This document shows, piece after piece, positions 29,458 to 38,637 of a stretch of DNA of 64,000 nt. Position numbers and translations under genes: made by a program. Where the stretch lies: contig NZ_RZJR01000004.1 of assembly GCF_003990975.1 (NCBI RefSeq), positions 316,363 through 380,362 of the forward strand. The letters are read 5' to 3'. The first letter of the stretch is position 1; every line of letters begins with the position of its first letter. This DNA comes from Cohnella sp. AR92. GTDB taxonomy: Bacteria > Bacillota > Bacilli > Paenibacillales > Paenibacillaceae. Under the pieces are notes generated by a model. It made no database searches. It saw only the letters and a program-made list of their open reading frames with translations, and was not told the DNA's origin.

Positions 29458-30315
29458 ATGAAGCTTGGGTTAAGCACATACAGCTTGCAGGGAGCGATGA
29501 ACGACGGCCGGATGACCGTGCTCGACGTCATCGACTGGATCGCCGATCACGAAGGCGAGCACGTCGAGATCGTGCCGATCGGGTTCAGCCTGATCGAGGA
29601 TCCCTCGTTGATCGAACGGATCAAGGAGCGCGCTTCGGCCAGAGGGCTGGACGTCTCGAACTACGCGATCGGGGCCAACTTCGACTGCGAGGACGACGCC
29701 GAGTACGAAGCGGAGATCCAACGGGTAATGGCACACGTCGATGTCGCTCGCGCTCTAGGCGCGAAGAAGATGCGGCACGACGTCGCCTGGCGGGATCATC
29801 CGACGACCGAGCTGTTCCAGCAGGAGCTGCCGAAGCTGGCCGCGGCCTGCCGGCGCATCGCCGAGTACGCGGAGAAGCAAGGCGTCGTCACCAGCCTAGA
29901 GAATCACGGCTATTACCTTCAAGGCAGCGAGCGGGTGCTGGCCCTGATCCATGCGGCGAACCATCCGAACTTCAAGCTGACGCTCGATATCGGCAACTTC
30001 CTGTGCGCAGACGAGAATTCGGTCGCCGCGGCGAAGCGCACGATCGGCCAAGCGTCCATCGTGCACCTGAAGGACTTCTACGTTCGCGAAGAGAAGGTTC
30101 AGCCCGGCGAAGGCTGGTTCCGGACCGCGGCCGGGAACCATCTGCGGGGAGCGATCTTCGGGCACGGCGACATCGACACTCGCGAGGCGCTGCGGGTGAT
30201 CAAGACGTCCGGCTACGACGGCTATCTGTCGCTTGAGTTCGAAGGCCTGGAGGACTGCCTTCTGGGGGCAAGACTCGGTTTGGAAAATGCCCGAAGGCTG
30301 TGGGAAGAAGTTTAG
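29458..30315 (+). CDS. Sugar phosphate isomerase/epimerase (AP2Ec TIM barrel), first copy
   Basis: A 285-residue xylose-isomerase-like TIM barrel. Segments MKLGLSTYSLQGAMNDGRM, GEHVEIVPIGFSLI, VVTSLENHGYYLQGSER, NFKLTLDIGNFLCAD, IVHLKDFYV and YDGYLSLEFEGLED supply the metal-binding Glu, Asp, His and Glu of the family. It is encoded with the oxidoreductase and a second isomerase-like gene, as in inositol- or keto-sugar-degrading operons. The exact reaction is unknown. GAAGGGAGA precedes the ATG. Confidence 0.87.
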   Translation: MKLGLSTYSLQGAMNDGRMTVLDVIDWIADHEGEHVEIVPIGFSLIEDPSLIERIKERASARGLDVSNYAIGANFDCEDDAEYEAEIQRVMAHVDVARALGAKKMRHDVAWRDHPTTELFQQELPKLAAACRRIAEYAEKQGVVTSLENHGYYLQGSERVLALIHAANHPNFKLTLDIGNFLCADENSVAAAKRTIGQASIVHLKDFYVREEKVQPGEGWFRTAAGNHLRGAIFGHGDIDTREALRVIKTSGYDGYLSLEFEGLEDCLLGARLGLENARRLWEEV

Positions 30316-30331
30316 GAGAGGAGCGGTAACC

Positions 30332-31210
30332 ATGATCAAAATAGCCAATCCGATCGGCGTCATCGTTGACAGCTTCCGCGTCGGCGTCAGCGAGGGGCTG
30401 CGCAAGGCGAAGGAAGTCGGAGCCGACGGCGTGCAGATCTACGCGGTCAGCGGCGAGATGGATCCCGCCGGATTAACCGCGGCGCGCCGCAAGGAGCTTC
30501 GCGACGAGCTGGACTCGCTCGGCCTGAAGATCTCGGCGCTCGTCGGCGATCTCGGCGGGCACGGCTTCCAGGATGCGCGAGAGAATGCTTGGAAGGTCGA
30601 GAAGTCGAAGCGTATCCTGGATCTTGCCGTCGAGCTCGGCACGAACGTGGTGACGACGCACATCGGCATCGTGCAGGAGGACCCGAACGGCGCCGTCTAC
30701 GCGGCGATGCAGTCCGCCTGCGAGGAGCTCAGCCAGTACGCGAGCAGCCTGAACGCGTACTTCGCGATCGAGACGGGGCCGGAACCGGCGGCCCGGCTGA
30801 AGGGCTTCCTCGATACGCTTAGCTCCAAGGGCGTATCGGTCAACTATGACCCGGCGAACCTCGTTATGGTCACCGGGGATGACCCTGTCCAAGGCGTGTA
30901 CACGCTGCGCGATTACATCGTGCACACCCACGCCAAGGACGGCATCCGCCTGCGCGAGACCGACCCGCGCAACATCTACGGCGCGCTCGGCTTCGAGCCG
31001 ATGGACCACGAGAAGCTCGCGAAGGAGGTCGAGTCCGGAGCCTTCTTCCGCGAGGTGCCGCTCGGCGAAGGCTCCGTCGAATGGAACGCCTACCTGCAGG
31101 CGCTGAACGACATCGGCTACGGGGGCTACCTCACCATCGAACGCGAGGTCGGCACCGATCCCGCCCGCGACATCGCCAAGGCGGTTCAATTCCTGAAGGC
31201 TTATCGATGA
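30332..31210 (+). CDS. Sugar phosphate isomerase/epimerase (AP2Ec TIM barrel), second copy
   Basis: A 292-residue TIM-barrel protein only distantly similar to its neighbour (IGVIVDSFRVGVSEGLRKAK, ADGVQIYAVSGEMDP, VVTTHIGIVQEDPNG, FAIETGPEPAARLK, VNYDPANLVMV, VHTHAKDGIRL, YLTIEREVG). The order His, Glu, Asp, His, Glu of the metal site is present. Start ATG at 30332 follows AGGAGAGGAG; the longer upstream frame overlaps the preceding gene and lacks a ribosome site. Last gene of the operon; repeat array 2 starts 19 bp after the stop. Confidence 0.86.
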   Translation: MIKIANPIGVIVDSFRVGVSEGLRKAKEVGADGVQIYAVSGEMDPAGLTAARRKELRDELDSLGLKISALVGDLGGHGFQDARENAWKVEKSKRILDLAVELGTNVVTTHIGIVQEDPNGAVYAAMQSACEELSQYASSLNAYFAIETGPEPAARLKGFLDTLSSKGVSVNYDPANLVMVTGDDPVQGVYTLRDYIVHTHAKDGIRLRETDPRNIYGALGFEPMDHEKLAKEVESGAFFREVPLGEGSVEWNAYLQALNDIGYGGYLTIEREVGTDPARDIAKAVQFLKAYR

Positions 31211-31228
31211 AGTTTGGGACGCCGCTCC

Positions 31229-31793
31229 GGCGGCAGAGTTAGTGTCGTACGGCAACGTCTCGGCGCTCCAACGACGCTCCAGAGGCGGAGTTAGTGTCGT
31301 ACAGCAACATCTCGGTGGACTCTAGATGCTCCGGCCGCTGAGTTAGTCTCATCCGAGACTAATTCCCGCCTCATGCGGGGCCGCGCTGCTGAGTTAGTCT
31401 CATCCGAGACTAATTCCCGCCCCATGTGGGGCCGCGCCGCTGAGTTAGTCTCATCCGAGACTAATTCCCGCCGCATGTGGGGCCGCGCTGCTGAGTTAGT
31501 CTCATCCGAGACTAATTCCCGCCCCATGTGGGGCCGCGCCGCTGAGTTAGTCTCATCCGAGACTAATTCCCGCCTCATGCGGGGCCGCGCTGCTGAGTTA
31601 GTCTCATCCGAGACTAATTCCCGCCGCATGCGGGGCCGCGCTGCTGAGTTAGTCTCATCCGAGACTAATTCCCGCCCCATGTGGGGCCGCGTCTCTGAGT
31701 TAGTCTCATCCGAGACTAATTCCCGCCCCATGCGGGGCCGCGCTGCTGAGTTAGTCTCATCCGAGACTAATCCCTGCCGCATGCGGGGCCGCG
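31229..31793. repeat. Array 2: two 52-bp plus nine 51-bp units, TTAGTCTC-N4-GAGACTAA palindrome
   Basis: Nine units start TTAGT at 31343, 31394, 31445, 31496, 31547, 31598, 31649, 31700 and 31751, exactly 51 bp apart, with core TTAGTCTC-ATCC-GAGACTAA. Each also carries a second small dyad CCCGC-N5-G(C/T)GGG, where the variable base keeps a G-C or G-U pair. Two leading units at 31239 and 31291 (52 bp) have a different core, TTAGTGTCGTAC(G/A)GCAAC, close to array 3. The array fills the space between two convergent transcription units. Confidence 0.96.
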
Positions 31794-31834
31794 TCGTCGA
31801 AACAGCCACTGGCTCGGCCTCCCCGTAAAACACC

Positions 31835-31874
31835 AAAAAGGCGACACCGGGATAACCACCCGGTGTCGCCTTTT
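31835..31874. terminator. Bidirectional terminator
   Basis: AAAAAGGCGACACCGGG pairs with CCCGGTGTCGCCTTTT, with T runs on both strands. It ends the ABC substrate-binding protein gene on the minus strand and can stop readthrough from the plus-strand isomerase operon. Confidence 0.9.
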
Positions 31875-31878
31875 GCGC

Positions 31879-33192
31879 TTACTTCTTCACGATATCCTGG
31901 ATCGCTTGCTCGAGCTTGTCGAACAGCTTATCCTTGTTGATCGAACCGCCTTGGTATTCTTGCATCGCGGCTCCCCATCCTTGGATGACGCCGTCCGGGT
32001 AGCGGCCCCAATGCCAGCCGCCCGCATCCTTCGCTTGCTCGGAGACGGCGGCGCCGAGTTGGCCGATGTCGTCCGCGGTCGCCGGAATCGTGACGAGCGC
32101 CGGGATGAATTGGAATTCCTTCGTCAGGTAAGATTTGCCGGTCTCCGAAGTAACGAGCCAGTTGAGGAACGCCTTCGCCTCTTCCGGATGCTTGGACTTG
32201 CTGTTGACGATCCAGAAGTTAGCCGGACCCGTATAGATATGGGCATTGCCGCTGTCGTCGATCGGAATCGGCAGAATGCCGAGGTTCAGCTTCGCGACCT
32301 TGTCGATGTCGCCTTGGATCCAGTTGCCTTGTTGGATCATCGCCGCCTTGCCCGTCGCGAACAGGGATACTTGCGTTGCATAGTCCGTCGTCAGCTTGTC
32401 TTTCTGGCTGTGTCCGAACACCAGGTCGACGTAGTTGATCCAATTCTCGAATACGGAATTGCCCTTGAACGCGGTCGCGCCCGTCTTCGTATCTTCGATG
32501 AACTTCACCGGATCCGGCTGCTCGGCCAGGCCGATGTTGATCGTGTGATGGCCGATGGACCACCATTCGTTCGTCGTCGAGAACGGCGTGATGCCGGCCG
32601 CTTCGAGCTTCGCCACGGCGTCCTTCAGCTGAGTCAGCGTTTTCGGAAGCTCGGTGATTCCCGCTTTGGTAAACAGATCCTTATTGTAGATAATGCCATA
32701 CCCTTCGATGTTCATCGGCATGCCGAGCAGCTTGCCGTCCACCGTCGCCGGAGCCGAAGCGGCCGGAACGACGTCCTTCGCCCACGATTCGCCGGACAGG
32801 TCCGTCGCGCGGTCATAGTAAGGCTCGAGCGCCGCGAAGCCTTCGGAGTTGAAGATTTCCGGCTCGGAGCCGGATGCGATCTCCGCCTTGAGCAGGGCGT
32901 TGTAGTCCTCTCCGCCGCCGTGAGTCTCGATCTCGACCTTGACTCCCGTCTGCTTCTCGTACTCTTCCGCCAACTGGTTGAACTTGTCGGCGATCTCGAC
33001 CTTGAAGTTGAAGATCTTGATCTTGACGTCCTTCTTCTCGACAGCCGGGCTTGCCGATTCGGTGGAAGCCGGGCTCGAGGATCCCGACGATGCGCTTGGG
33101 CTCGCCGCGTTGTTGCCGTTGTTGTTGCTTCCGCAACCGGCCAGTACCGTCACCAGCGCCGTAACCATGAATAAGGCAGACATGCGTTTCAT
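31879..33192 (-). CDS. Sugar ABC transporter substrate-binding lipoprotein
   Basis: Extracellular solute-binding protein family 1 (437 aa), membrane-tethered through lipobox LAGC at residues 17-20. Ser/Ala-rich linker (about 22-50), then the binding fold: VKIKIFNFKVEIADKFNQLA, YEKQTGVKVEIETHGGG, IASGSEPEIFNSEGFAAL, LLGMPMNIEGYGIIYNKDLF, AAMIQQGNWIQGDIDKVA and a C-terminal HWGRYPDGVIQGWGAA segment. Length and order are those of oligosaccharide-binding proteins. It is encoded after two permease genes, with a cre-like site in the 125-bp gap. No ATPase gene is present, as usual where a shared MsmX-like ATPase serves several transporters. Confidence 0.93.
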   Translation of the reverse strand: MKRMSALFMVTALVTVLAGCGSNNNGNNAASPSASSGSSSPASTESASPAVEKKDVKIKIFNFKVEIADKFNQLAEEYEKQTGVKVEIETHGGGEDYNALLKAEIASGSEPEIFNSEGFAALEPYYDRATDLSGESWAKDVVPAASAPATVDGKLLGMPMNIEGYGIIYNKDLFTKAGITELPKTLTQLKDAVAKLEAAGITPFSTTNEWWSIGHHTINIGLAEQPDPVKFIEDTKTGATAFKGNSVFENWINYVDLVFGHSQKDKLTTDYATQVSLFATGKAAMIQQGNWIQGDIDKVAKLNLGILPIPIDDSGNAHIYTGPANFWIVNSKSKHPEEAKAFLNWLVTSETGKSYLTKEFQFIPALVTIPATADDIGQLGAAVSEQAKDAGGWHWGRYPDGVIQGWGAAMQEYQGGSINKDKLFDKLEQAIQDIVKK

Positions 33193-33241
33193 GCGAAGAA
33201 GACCTCCCTGATTTTCGTTTATGATTTAGCCTTGCAACTCC

Positions 33242-33260
33242 ATTGTAGAAAACGTTTGCA
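33242..33260 (-). promoter_or_regulatory. cre-like site and -10 box upstream of the substrate-binding protein
   Basis: Minus strand TGCAAACGTTTTCT (33247-33260) matches the CcpA cre consensus TGNAANCGNWNNCA at 13 of 14 positions. TACAAT (33242-33247) directly after it could be a -10 box, so CcpA binding would block it. About 55-70 bp upstream of the start codon. Confidence 0.55.
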
Positions 33261-33317
33261 CAGACCAGAACCGAAGATGTTGAACGATTAGGTGGAACAT
33301 ATTGATCTTGCCCATTA

Positions 33318-34166
33318 TTACCCTTTTACGGAACCGGATGTAATCCCTTCGACGATATGCTTCTGCAGCAGCAGGAACATGATGACGATCGGCGTGACGC
33401 TCATCGCAAGCCCGGCAAGCGCCAGATCCCATTGCTTCGTATATTGCCCGAAGAATCTCGTAACCGCCAGCGGGATCGTGGTCAGGTCCTTATTGGAGCC
33501 GATGATAAGCACCGGAAGCAAGTAATCGTTCCAGATCCACAGCGTGTTTAGTATGAGGACGGTAACCGTGATCGGCTTGAGCAGCGGGAACACGATTCTC
33601 CAGAAGACGCCGTACGGCGAGCATCCGTCCACGACCGCGGCCTCTTCGATCTCGAGAGGCACGCCCTTGATGAACCCGTGGAACAAGACGACCGACAGGG
33701 CCAGGCCGAACCCGAGGTAACAGACGACGATGCCGATCAGGTTGCCGCGAAGCTCCAGCGTGCTCGTGACCCGCACCAATTGAAGCATAACCGATTGGAA
33801 CGGGATCGTCATCGAGGCTATGAAGCAGAAAAATAGAATTTTGTTGAATTTTGTCGGCCGGCGAACGATCCGATAAGCCGTCATCGAGCTAAGAACGATC
33901 AGGCCAATGACGCTCAGCCCCGTAATCAGGAAGGAATGGTACAGCACGTGCGGGAATCGGATGATGTCCCATACCTTCGAGTAATTCGAGAACAGATACT
34001 TCTGCGGGAAGGACGCGGCGTCGACCATGATCTCGCCGAGAGCCTTGACCGAGTTGACGAGAACGAAATAGAAAGGCGACAGGAACAACAGGGCCAGCAG
34101 GATGGCGACCAGCTCGACGCCGATCAGCCTCTTGCTCCTCCGTTCCGCGGCTTGAGGCTTGCTCAT
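33318..34166 (-). CDS. Sugar ABC transporter permease, MalG/YesQ type
   Basis: Inner-membrane permease of 282 residues with about six transmembrane segments (VELVAILLALLFLSPFYFVL, HSFLITGLSVIGLIVLSSM, LIGIVVCYLGFGLALSVVLF). The EAA loop EEAAVVDGCSPYGVFWRIVF contacts the ATPase. ATG at 34166 is chosen because it overlaps the previous stop (TGATG) and AAGGAGG lies 10 nt upstream. Forms a heterodimer with the product of 34166-35053. Confidence 0.93.
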   Translation of the reverse strand: MSKPQAAERRSKRLIGVELVAILLALLFLSPFYFVLVNSVKALGEIMVDAASFPQKYLFSNYSKVWDIIRFPHVLYHSFLITGLSVIGLIVLSSMTAYRIVRRPTKFNKILFFCFIASMTIPFQSVMLQLVRVTSTLELRGNLIGIVVCYLGFGLALSVVLFHGFIKGVPLEIEEAAVVDGCSPYGVFWRIVFPLLKPITVTVLILNTLWIWNDYLLPVLIIGSNKDLTTIPLAVTRFFGQYTKQWDLALAGLAMSVTPIVIMFLLLQKHIVEGITSGSVKG

Positions 34167-35053
34167 CAGGCTTCGACCTCCTTGCGCTTGGTCAGCCAAA
34201 CCTGAGTGATGGCGATCAGCGATACGAGAACGAAGAACAGCATCGCTTTGGCGGTTCCCAGCCCGTACCGGTTATTGACCAGAGCTTCGGCATAGATGTT
34301 GTAAGCGAGCGACTGGGTGGACGTTCCCGGTCCGCCCTTCGTCAGCGACAGGTTCAGGTCGAACATCTTGAACGCGTTCGAGGTCGTCAGGAACAAGCAG
34401 ACCGTGACGGCCGGCATGATCAGCGGGATCGTCACCTTGCGGATTGTCTGCCAGTAGGAGGCTCCGTCGATGATCGCGGCCTCCTGCAGATCCTTCGGCA
34501 CGCCGACGATCGCGGCGATGTAGATGACCATCATGTAGCCGGCGGATTGCCAGATGAACACGATGACGAGTCCCCAGAAGCCGGTCTGCGGCGTTCCAAG
34601 CCATGGAAGCTCGAAGAGCGGCCAGCCGGTGAACTCCCCGATCGTCTTGAAGCCCTTGGTAAAAATAAACTGCCAGATGTACCCGAGCAGAATGCCCCCG
34701 ATGACGTTAGGCAGGAAGAAGATCGTCCGCAGCGCGTTGCGGGTCTTCAGCGCCCTGGATAACGCCAGCGCCAGCAGGAAGGCAAGGCCGTTCGTCAGAA
34801 CGACCGTGACGACCGAGAACTTCAGAGTGAACACGAGCGACTTCCAGAACTTCTCGTCGTCCGTGAAGATTCGATGCAGATTGTCCATGCCGATCCACTT
34901 GGCCTTGTCCAGATCAAGCCCGTTCCATTCCGTGAAGGAATAATAGAATCCCAGCAAGAAAGGGATCAGCACGATGACGGAGAATGCAAGAAGCCCCGGA
35001 CCCACGAACACCGTCTGCTGGATCCACTCTCCCGTTTTTTTGCGCAATGACAT
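34166..35053 (-). CDS. Sugar ABC transporter permease, MalF/YesP type
   Basis: Inner-membrane permease of 295 residues, about six transmembrane segments, with the EAA motif QEAAIIDGASYWQTIRKVTI. ATG at 35053 is preceded by GGGGAG about 10 nt away; the longer frame overlaps the divergent promoter region and is not supported. First gene of the permease-permease-binding protein unit and divergent from the histidine kinase, which probably controls it. Confidence 0.93.
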   Translation of the reverse strand: MSLRKKTGEWIQQTVFVGPGLLAFSVIVLIPFLLGFYYSFTEWNGLDLDKAKWIGMDNLHRIFTDDEKFWKSLVFTLKFSVVTVVLTNGLAFLLALALSRALKTRNALRTIFFLPNVIGGILLGYIWQFIFTKGFKTIGEFTGWPLFELPWLGTPQTGFWGLVIVFIWQSAGYMMVIYIAAIVGVPKDLQEAAIIDGASYWQTIRKVTIPLIMPAVTVCLFLTTSNAFKMFDLNLSLTKGGPGTSTQSLAYNIYAEALVNNRYGLGTAKAMLFFVLVSLIAITQVWLTKRKEVEA

Positions 35054-35100
35054 TGCCTTTCTCCCCTTTCTCCAAACTCTACCTTGACTATAAAGAGATA

Positions 35101-35129
35101 TTGTCAGGCGAGCCACCGATAGATATGAT
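35101..35129 (+). promoter_or_regulatory. Sigma-A promoter of the sensor kinase-regulator operon
   Basis: TTGTCA (35101-35106), a 17-bp spacer and TATGAT (35124-35129), about 42 bp upstream of the kinase ATG. Confidence 0.68.
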
Positions 35130-35170
35130 GGGTTTGGTGTAATATATTGACCTCGGGGGGAGAGCGCAAG

Positions 35171-37003
35171 ATGTTCCGCACTAGCATCCGCAACAAATTG
35201 ATGGGCTTGCTGCTCGCAGCCACCATCATTCCGATCCTGATCTCCATGCTCGTCTCCAATCACTACATCAAGTCGGCGGTCACCGAGAAGTCGATTACCG
35301 AGAACCAGACGATGCTCTCTCTGGGCGCGAATAATATCCTGAATTACATGAACACGATCAACCGCGTCTCCCTAAACGCCTATAATTCCCTGAACAGCCC
35401 GACTTCCCTCTATGCCATTATCGAGAGAGGGAGCGCGGCCAACGTTGTCAGCGAGACCTTCGACGCGAATAACCGCATGACGATTTATACGCATCTGCTC
35501 AATATGTATCAGTCGCTGCCAGGGGCCCACCAGATCCAGCTCCAGATTCTCGGGCCGGACCGGATGACCTACCTGCTCGCCCGCGGCCTGTACCGGGGCG
35601 GCGCGAACGGCACGATCGAGTGGCCTTCCGGGCGCACGAACAATCCCCAGCCCTTCGTCGAGGCGACGCATTCCAGCCTTCATTACGCTTTCGACCCGAA
35701 CCGAAGCGTCAAGGACGAAAGCGTATTCACGCTAAGGCGGCCGATCATCAAGACGCCAAGCGACCAGATCATCGGCTACCTCTCCATCGACATCAAGAGC
35801 GAGGAGCTTCAGGGCATCTGCAACAGCTTGGTCACCTCGAGCAAGGAGACGCTCTATCTGATGGATCGCGACGGGCAGTTTCTCTGCTCCGCCAACTCGG
35901 ATAAAGGCGCGGACAAGCTTCCTTGGGCCGGCAAGGTTCTATCCTCAGGGGCCGAGAACGGGCATATCGGTTGGAAGGACGGAAGCTTCTCGGGGATCGT
36001 GATCTACGACACCCTGAAGACGAATTACATGGACTGGGTCGTCGTGAAGGAGCTGCCGTATTCGTACCTGTATGAAAATGCAAAGACAGTGCGGACGATC
36101 AACTCCCTGATCATCGCCCTGTTCCTCATCGTCGTCGTGCTGGCGACGCTGTTCATCTCCTTCCAGTTCACGAAGCCGATCAAACAGCTGATCCTGCATA
36201 TCAACAAGGCCCAGATCGGCAACCTGAACGCCGCGGCCGTTCCCGTTCAGAGCAAGGACGAGATCGGTATTCTAGCGAGGAGATTCAATTCGATGCTGGG
36301 GACGATCAACGATCTCATCAACAAAGAATACAAACTGCAGCTCGCGAACAAGTCCAATCAGCTCCGGGCGATGCAAGCTCAGATCAACCCGCATTTTCTG
36401 AACAATTCCCTGCAGTCGATCGGCACGCTGGCGCTCCAGTCGAAGGCTCCGAAGGTCTATTCCCTGCTCAATTCCTTGGCCAAAATGATGCGGTACACCA
36501 TGAATACGAGCGACGCCATCGTGCCCCTCGAGGCGGAGATCGCCCATGCCAAAGCGTTCCTGGAGCTTCAGCAGCAGCGGTTCTCGGACCAATTGGACGT
36601 CCGCTACGACATCGATCCCGCTTCCCTTCAGGTGCTCGTGCCGAAGATGCTGCTCCAGCCTCTCGTCGAGAATTATTTCAAGCACGGCTACGAGCCGCGC
36701 GGCGGGTCGGGAGCCTTATCGATCGGAACGCAGGTCACGGACGATTCCCGGCTGGTCGTGACGGTCGAGGACAACGGAATCGGGGTATCCGCGGCCCGTC
36801 TATCCGAGCTTCAGCAGCAGTTCGCGCGTCCTTCCTCCGCCATGCTGGAGGAACCGGAAGGCATCGGCCTTCGCAACGTCGCCGTGAGGCTGAAGCTTTA
36901 TTACGGCGAAGAGGCTTCGCTGGACATAGACAGCCGCAACCCGCTCGGGTTCCGCGTCACGCTTAGAATTCCGCTTCATACCACATTGGAGGTCGAACCA
37001 TGA
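35171..37003 (+). CDS. Sensor histidine kinase, YesM type
   Basis: Membrane sensor kinase (610 aa) of the two-component system beside the sugar transporter. A transmembrane helix at about 12-32, an extracellular sensor region (about 35-290), a second transmembrane helix (about 300-325, SLIIALFLIVVVLATLFISF), a HAMP linker, the His_kinase domain with QAQINPHFLNNSLQSIG (phospho-acceptor His near 407), and a C-terminal ATPase with N box QPLVENYFKHG and G box VEDNGIGVS. ATG at 35171 follows GGGGGGAGAG by 6-9 nt. Its stop overlaps the regulator start by 4 nt (ATGA). Confidence 0.95.
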   Translation: MFRTSIRNKLMGLLLAATIIPILISMLVSNHYIKSAVTEKSITENQTMLSLGANNILNYMNTINRVSLNAYNSLNSPTSLYAIIERGSAANVVSETFDANNRMTIYTHLLNMYQSLPGAHQIQLQILGPDRMTYLLARGLYRGGANGTIEWPSGRTNNPQPFVEATHSSLHYAFDPNRSVKDESVFTLRRPIIKTPSDQIIGYLSIDIKSEELQGICNSLVTSSKETLYLMDRDGQFLCSANSDKGADKLPWAGKVLSSGAENGHIGWKDGSFSGIVIYDTLKTNYMDWVVVKELPYSYLYENAKTVRTINSLIIALFLIVVVLATLFISFQFTKPIKQLILHINKAQIGNLNAAAVPVQSKDEIGILARRFNSMLGTINDLINKEYKLQLANKSNQLRAMQAQINPHFLNNSLQSIGTLALQSKAPKVYSLLNSLAKMMRYTMNTSDAIVPLEAEIAHAKAFLELQQQRFSDQLDVRYDIDPASLQVLVPKMLLQPLVENYFKHGYEPRGGSGALSIGTQVTDDSRLVVTVEDNGIGVSAARLSELQQQFARPSSAMLEEPEGIGLRNVAVRLKLYYGEEASLDIDSRNPLGFRVTLRIPLHTTLEVEP

Positions 37004-38637
37004 AGGTACTGCTTGTAGACGATGAACAGCACGTGCGCGAAGCGATCAAGCTGCTGGTGGATTGGGAGACGCTCGGAATTCGGAAGATAGTCGAGGCGGA
37101 TAACGGAGAAGAGGCGATGCGGATCATCGAGAGGGAGAAGCCCGAGATCGTGATCACCGACATGAGGATGCCGATACGGGACGGAGTGGATTTGCTCGCC
37201 TGGATGGAGGAGCAGGATTGCCCCGCCCGGCGCATCGTGGTCAGCGGGCACGACGACTTCCATCTGGTGCGCAGCACGATGAAGTACGGAGGCCAGGATT
37301 ACCTGCTGAAGCCGGTCGATCCGGACCAGTTGCAGGAGGCTCTCGGCAAGGCGGTCGCCAGTTGGGAGCAGGAGAACAAGGAGCGCCGGCTGACCCAGAA
37401 GCGCAATATCGAGATGAATCAGCTGAAGCCGGTTTATTGGGACAAGATTTTCTCCAATCTCGTCTCCGAACCGGGCTCTTACGCCTTCGTGCGGGAGACG
37501 CTGGAGGAGGAATTCCGGCTCGACCGGGCGCGCCAAGCGCAGGTGGTCATCCTGAGTATGGACACGATCGGCCGCTCCGTCACGGACAAGTACAGCCGCA
37601 ACCGCGACCTGCTCTTCTTCACGGTGACGAACATCTGCAACGAATTCCTGCGGCCCGATAACCGCGGATTCGCTTGCCGATTCTGGAGCAGCGAGCAGGA
37701 GGTCATCTTGGTCTTATGGGATCGATTGTCCCAGACGAAGGACACGCTGGCCAGAATCCAGCAAGGGTTCCAGTCCACGCTGAAGTGCCGTTTCGATCTG
37801 GGGATCGGAACGGTCGAGGCATTCCCGAACGGGCTTGCCTCCTCGTATTCCGCCGCCCGCGCGGCGCTGAAGCATCGGAACCTTCTTGCCCGGGTCTCGT
37901 GGTGCCATGAGTACGATCCGTCCGAGCGCACGGCCGCGAGCAAATTGAACTTATTCGACTTCGAAGAAAGCTTCCGGATGGCCGTGCTGAGCGGCAACGA
38001 GTCGGAGATCGGGATTGTCGTCGATCGTTGGCTTGGCGAGGTCGGTCGGCTGCCGGTCGTGACGATGGAGCAGATGGAGCTGTGGCGGCACGAGTTCCAT
38101 GCGATGCTCGAGCGCTGGTCCGGAGACGGCGCTGCGGGGTCGGAAGAGACGGGGACCAAAGCGGCTGCGAGCGCGGGAACGGCTGCGGCCGCCATGCCGG
38201 CGCAGACGATTCCGCTGACCGAGGAGGGCGCGATCTCGCTCGAACAATGGCGCCGCGACTGGACGGAACGCCTCGTTCGCCTCGCCGCGAAGCAGAACAG
38301 CGAGCGCGGCCGCGAACGCAACGTCATGCTCGAGATCGCCAAGTACATCGAACAGAACTATAACCGCGAGCTTACCCTGCAGGACATCGCAAGCCAGTTC
38401 TACCTCAGCCGCGAGTATATCTCGCGCCGGTTCAAGCAGGAGTTCGGCGAGAATCTCTCCGACTTCCTCGGCCGAATTCGCATCGACAAGGCCAAGCTGC
38501 TGCTCGGCAATCCTCAGCTCCGAATCGCGGACATCGCCGAGATGGTCGGCTATGCGGACGAGAAATACTTCAGCAAGGTATTCAAGAAGCTGGAGGGCGT
38601 CTCGCCGAATCAGTACCGCAAGCCGTTCATGAGATGA
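37000..38637 (+). CDS. Response regulator with AraC-type output, YesN type
   Basis: 545 residues. The N-terminal receiver has the acidic pair in LLVDDEQHV, phosphorylation Asp in VITDMRMPIRDG, the Ser of VVSGHDDF and Lys in YLLKPVD. A ~290-residue central region is typical of YesN proteins and contains an Ala/Gly-rich stretch near 375-405. Two C-terminal AraC helix-turn-helices follow (ELTLQDIASQFYLSREYISR, FKQEFGENLSDFLGRIRI, VGYADEKYFSKVFKKLEGVS). Translationally coupled to the kinase. Likely activator of the divergent ABC transporter. Its 3' end overlaps the convergent VIT1 gene by 11 bp. Confidence 0.95.
   Translation: MKVLLVDDEQHVREAIKLLVDWETLGIRKIVEADNGEEAMRIIEREKPEIVITDMRMPIRDGVDLLAWMEEQDCPARRIVVSGHDDFHLVRSTMKYGGQDYLLKPVDPDQLQEALGKAVASWEQENKERRLTQKRNIEMNQLKPVYWDKIFSNLVSEPGSYAFVRETLEEEFRLDRARQAQVVILSMDTIGRSVTDKYSRNRDLLFFTVTNICNEFLRPDNRGFACRFWSSEQEVILVLWDRLSQTKDTLARIQQGFQSTLKCRFDLGIGTVEAFPNGLASSYSAARAALKHRNLLARVSWCHEYDPSERTAASKLNLFDFEESFRMAVLSGNESEIGIVVDRWLGEVGRLPVVTMEQMELWRHEFHAMLERWSGDGAAGSEETGTKAAASAGTAAAAMPAQTIPLTEEGAISLEQWRRDWTERLVRLAAKQNSERGRERNVMLEIAKYIEQNYNRELTLQDIASQFYLSREYISRRFKQEFGENLSDFLGRIRIDKAKLLLGNPQLRIADIAEMVGYADEKYFSKVFKKLEGVSPNQYRKPFMR

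Noticed and set aside
31291..31836. Open frames on both strands encoding 17-residue repeats (MRGRAAELVSSETNSR and RELVSDETNSAAR types)
   Set aside because: 51 is a multiple of three, so any stop-free unit stays open through the array. Both strands are open at once and there are no ribosome sites or domains.
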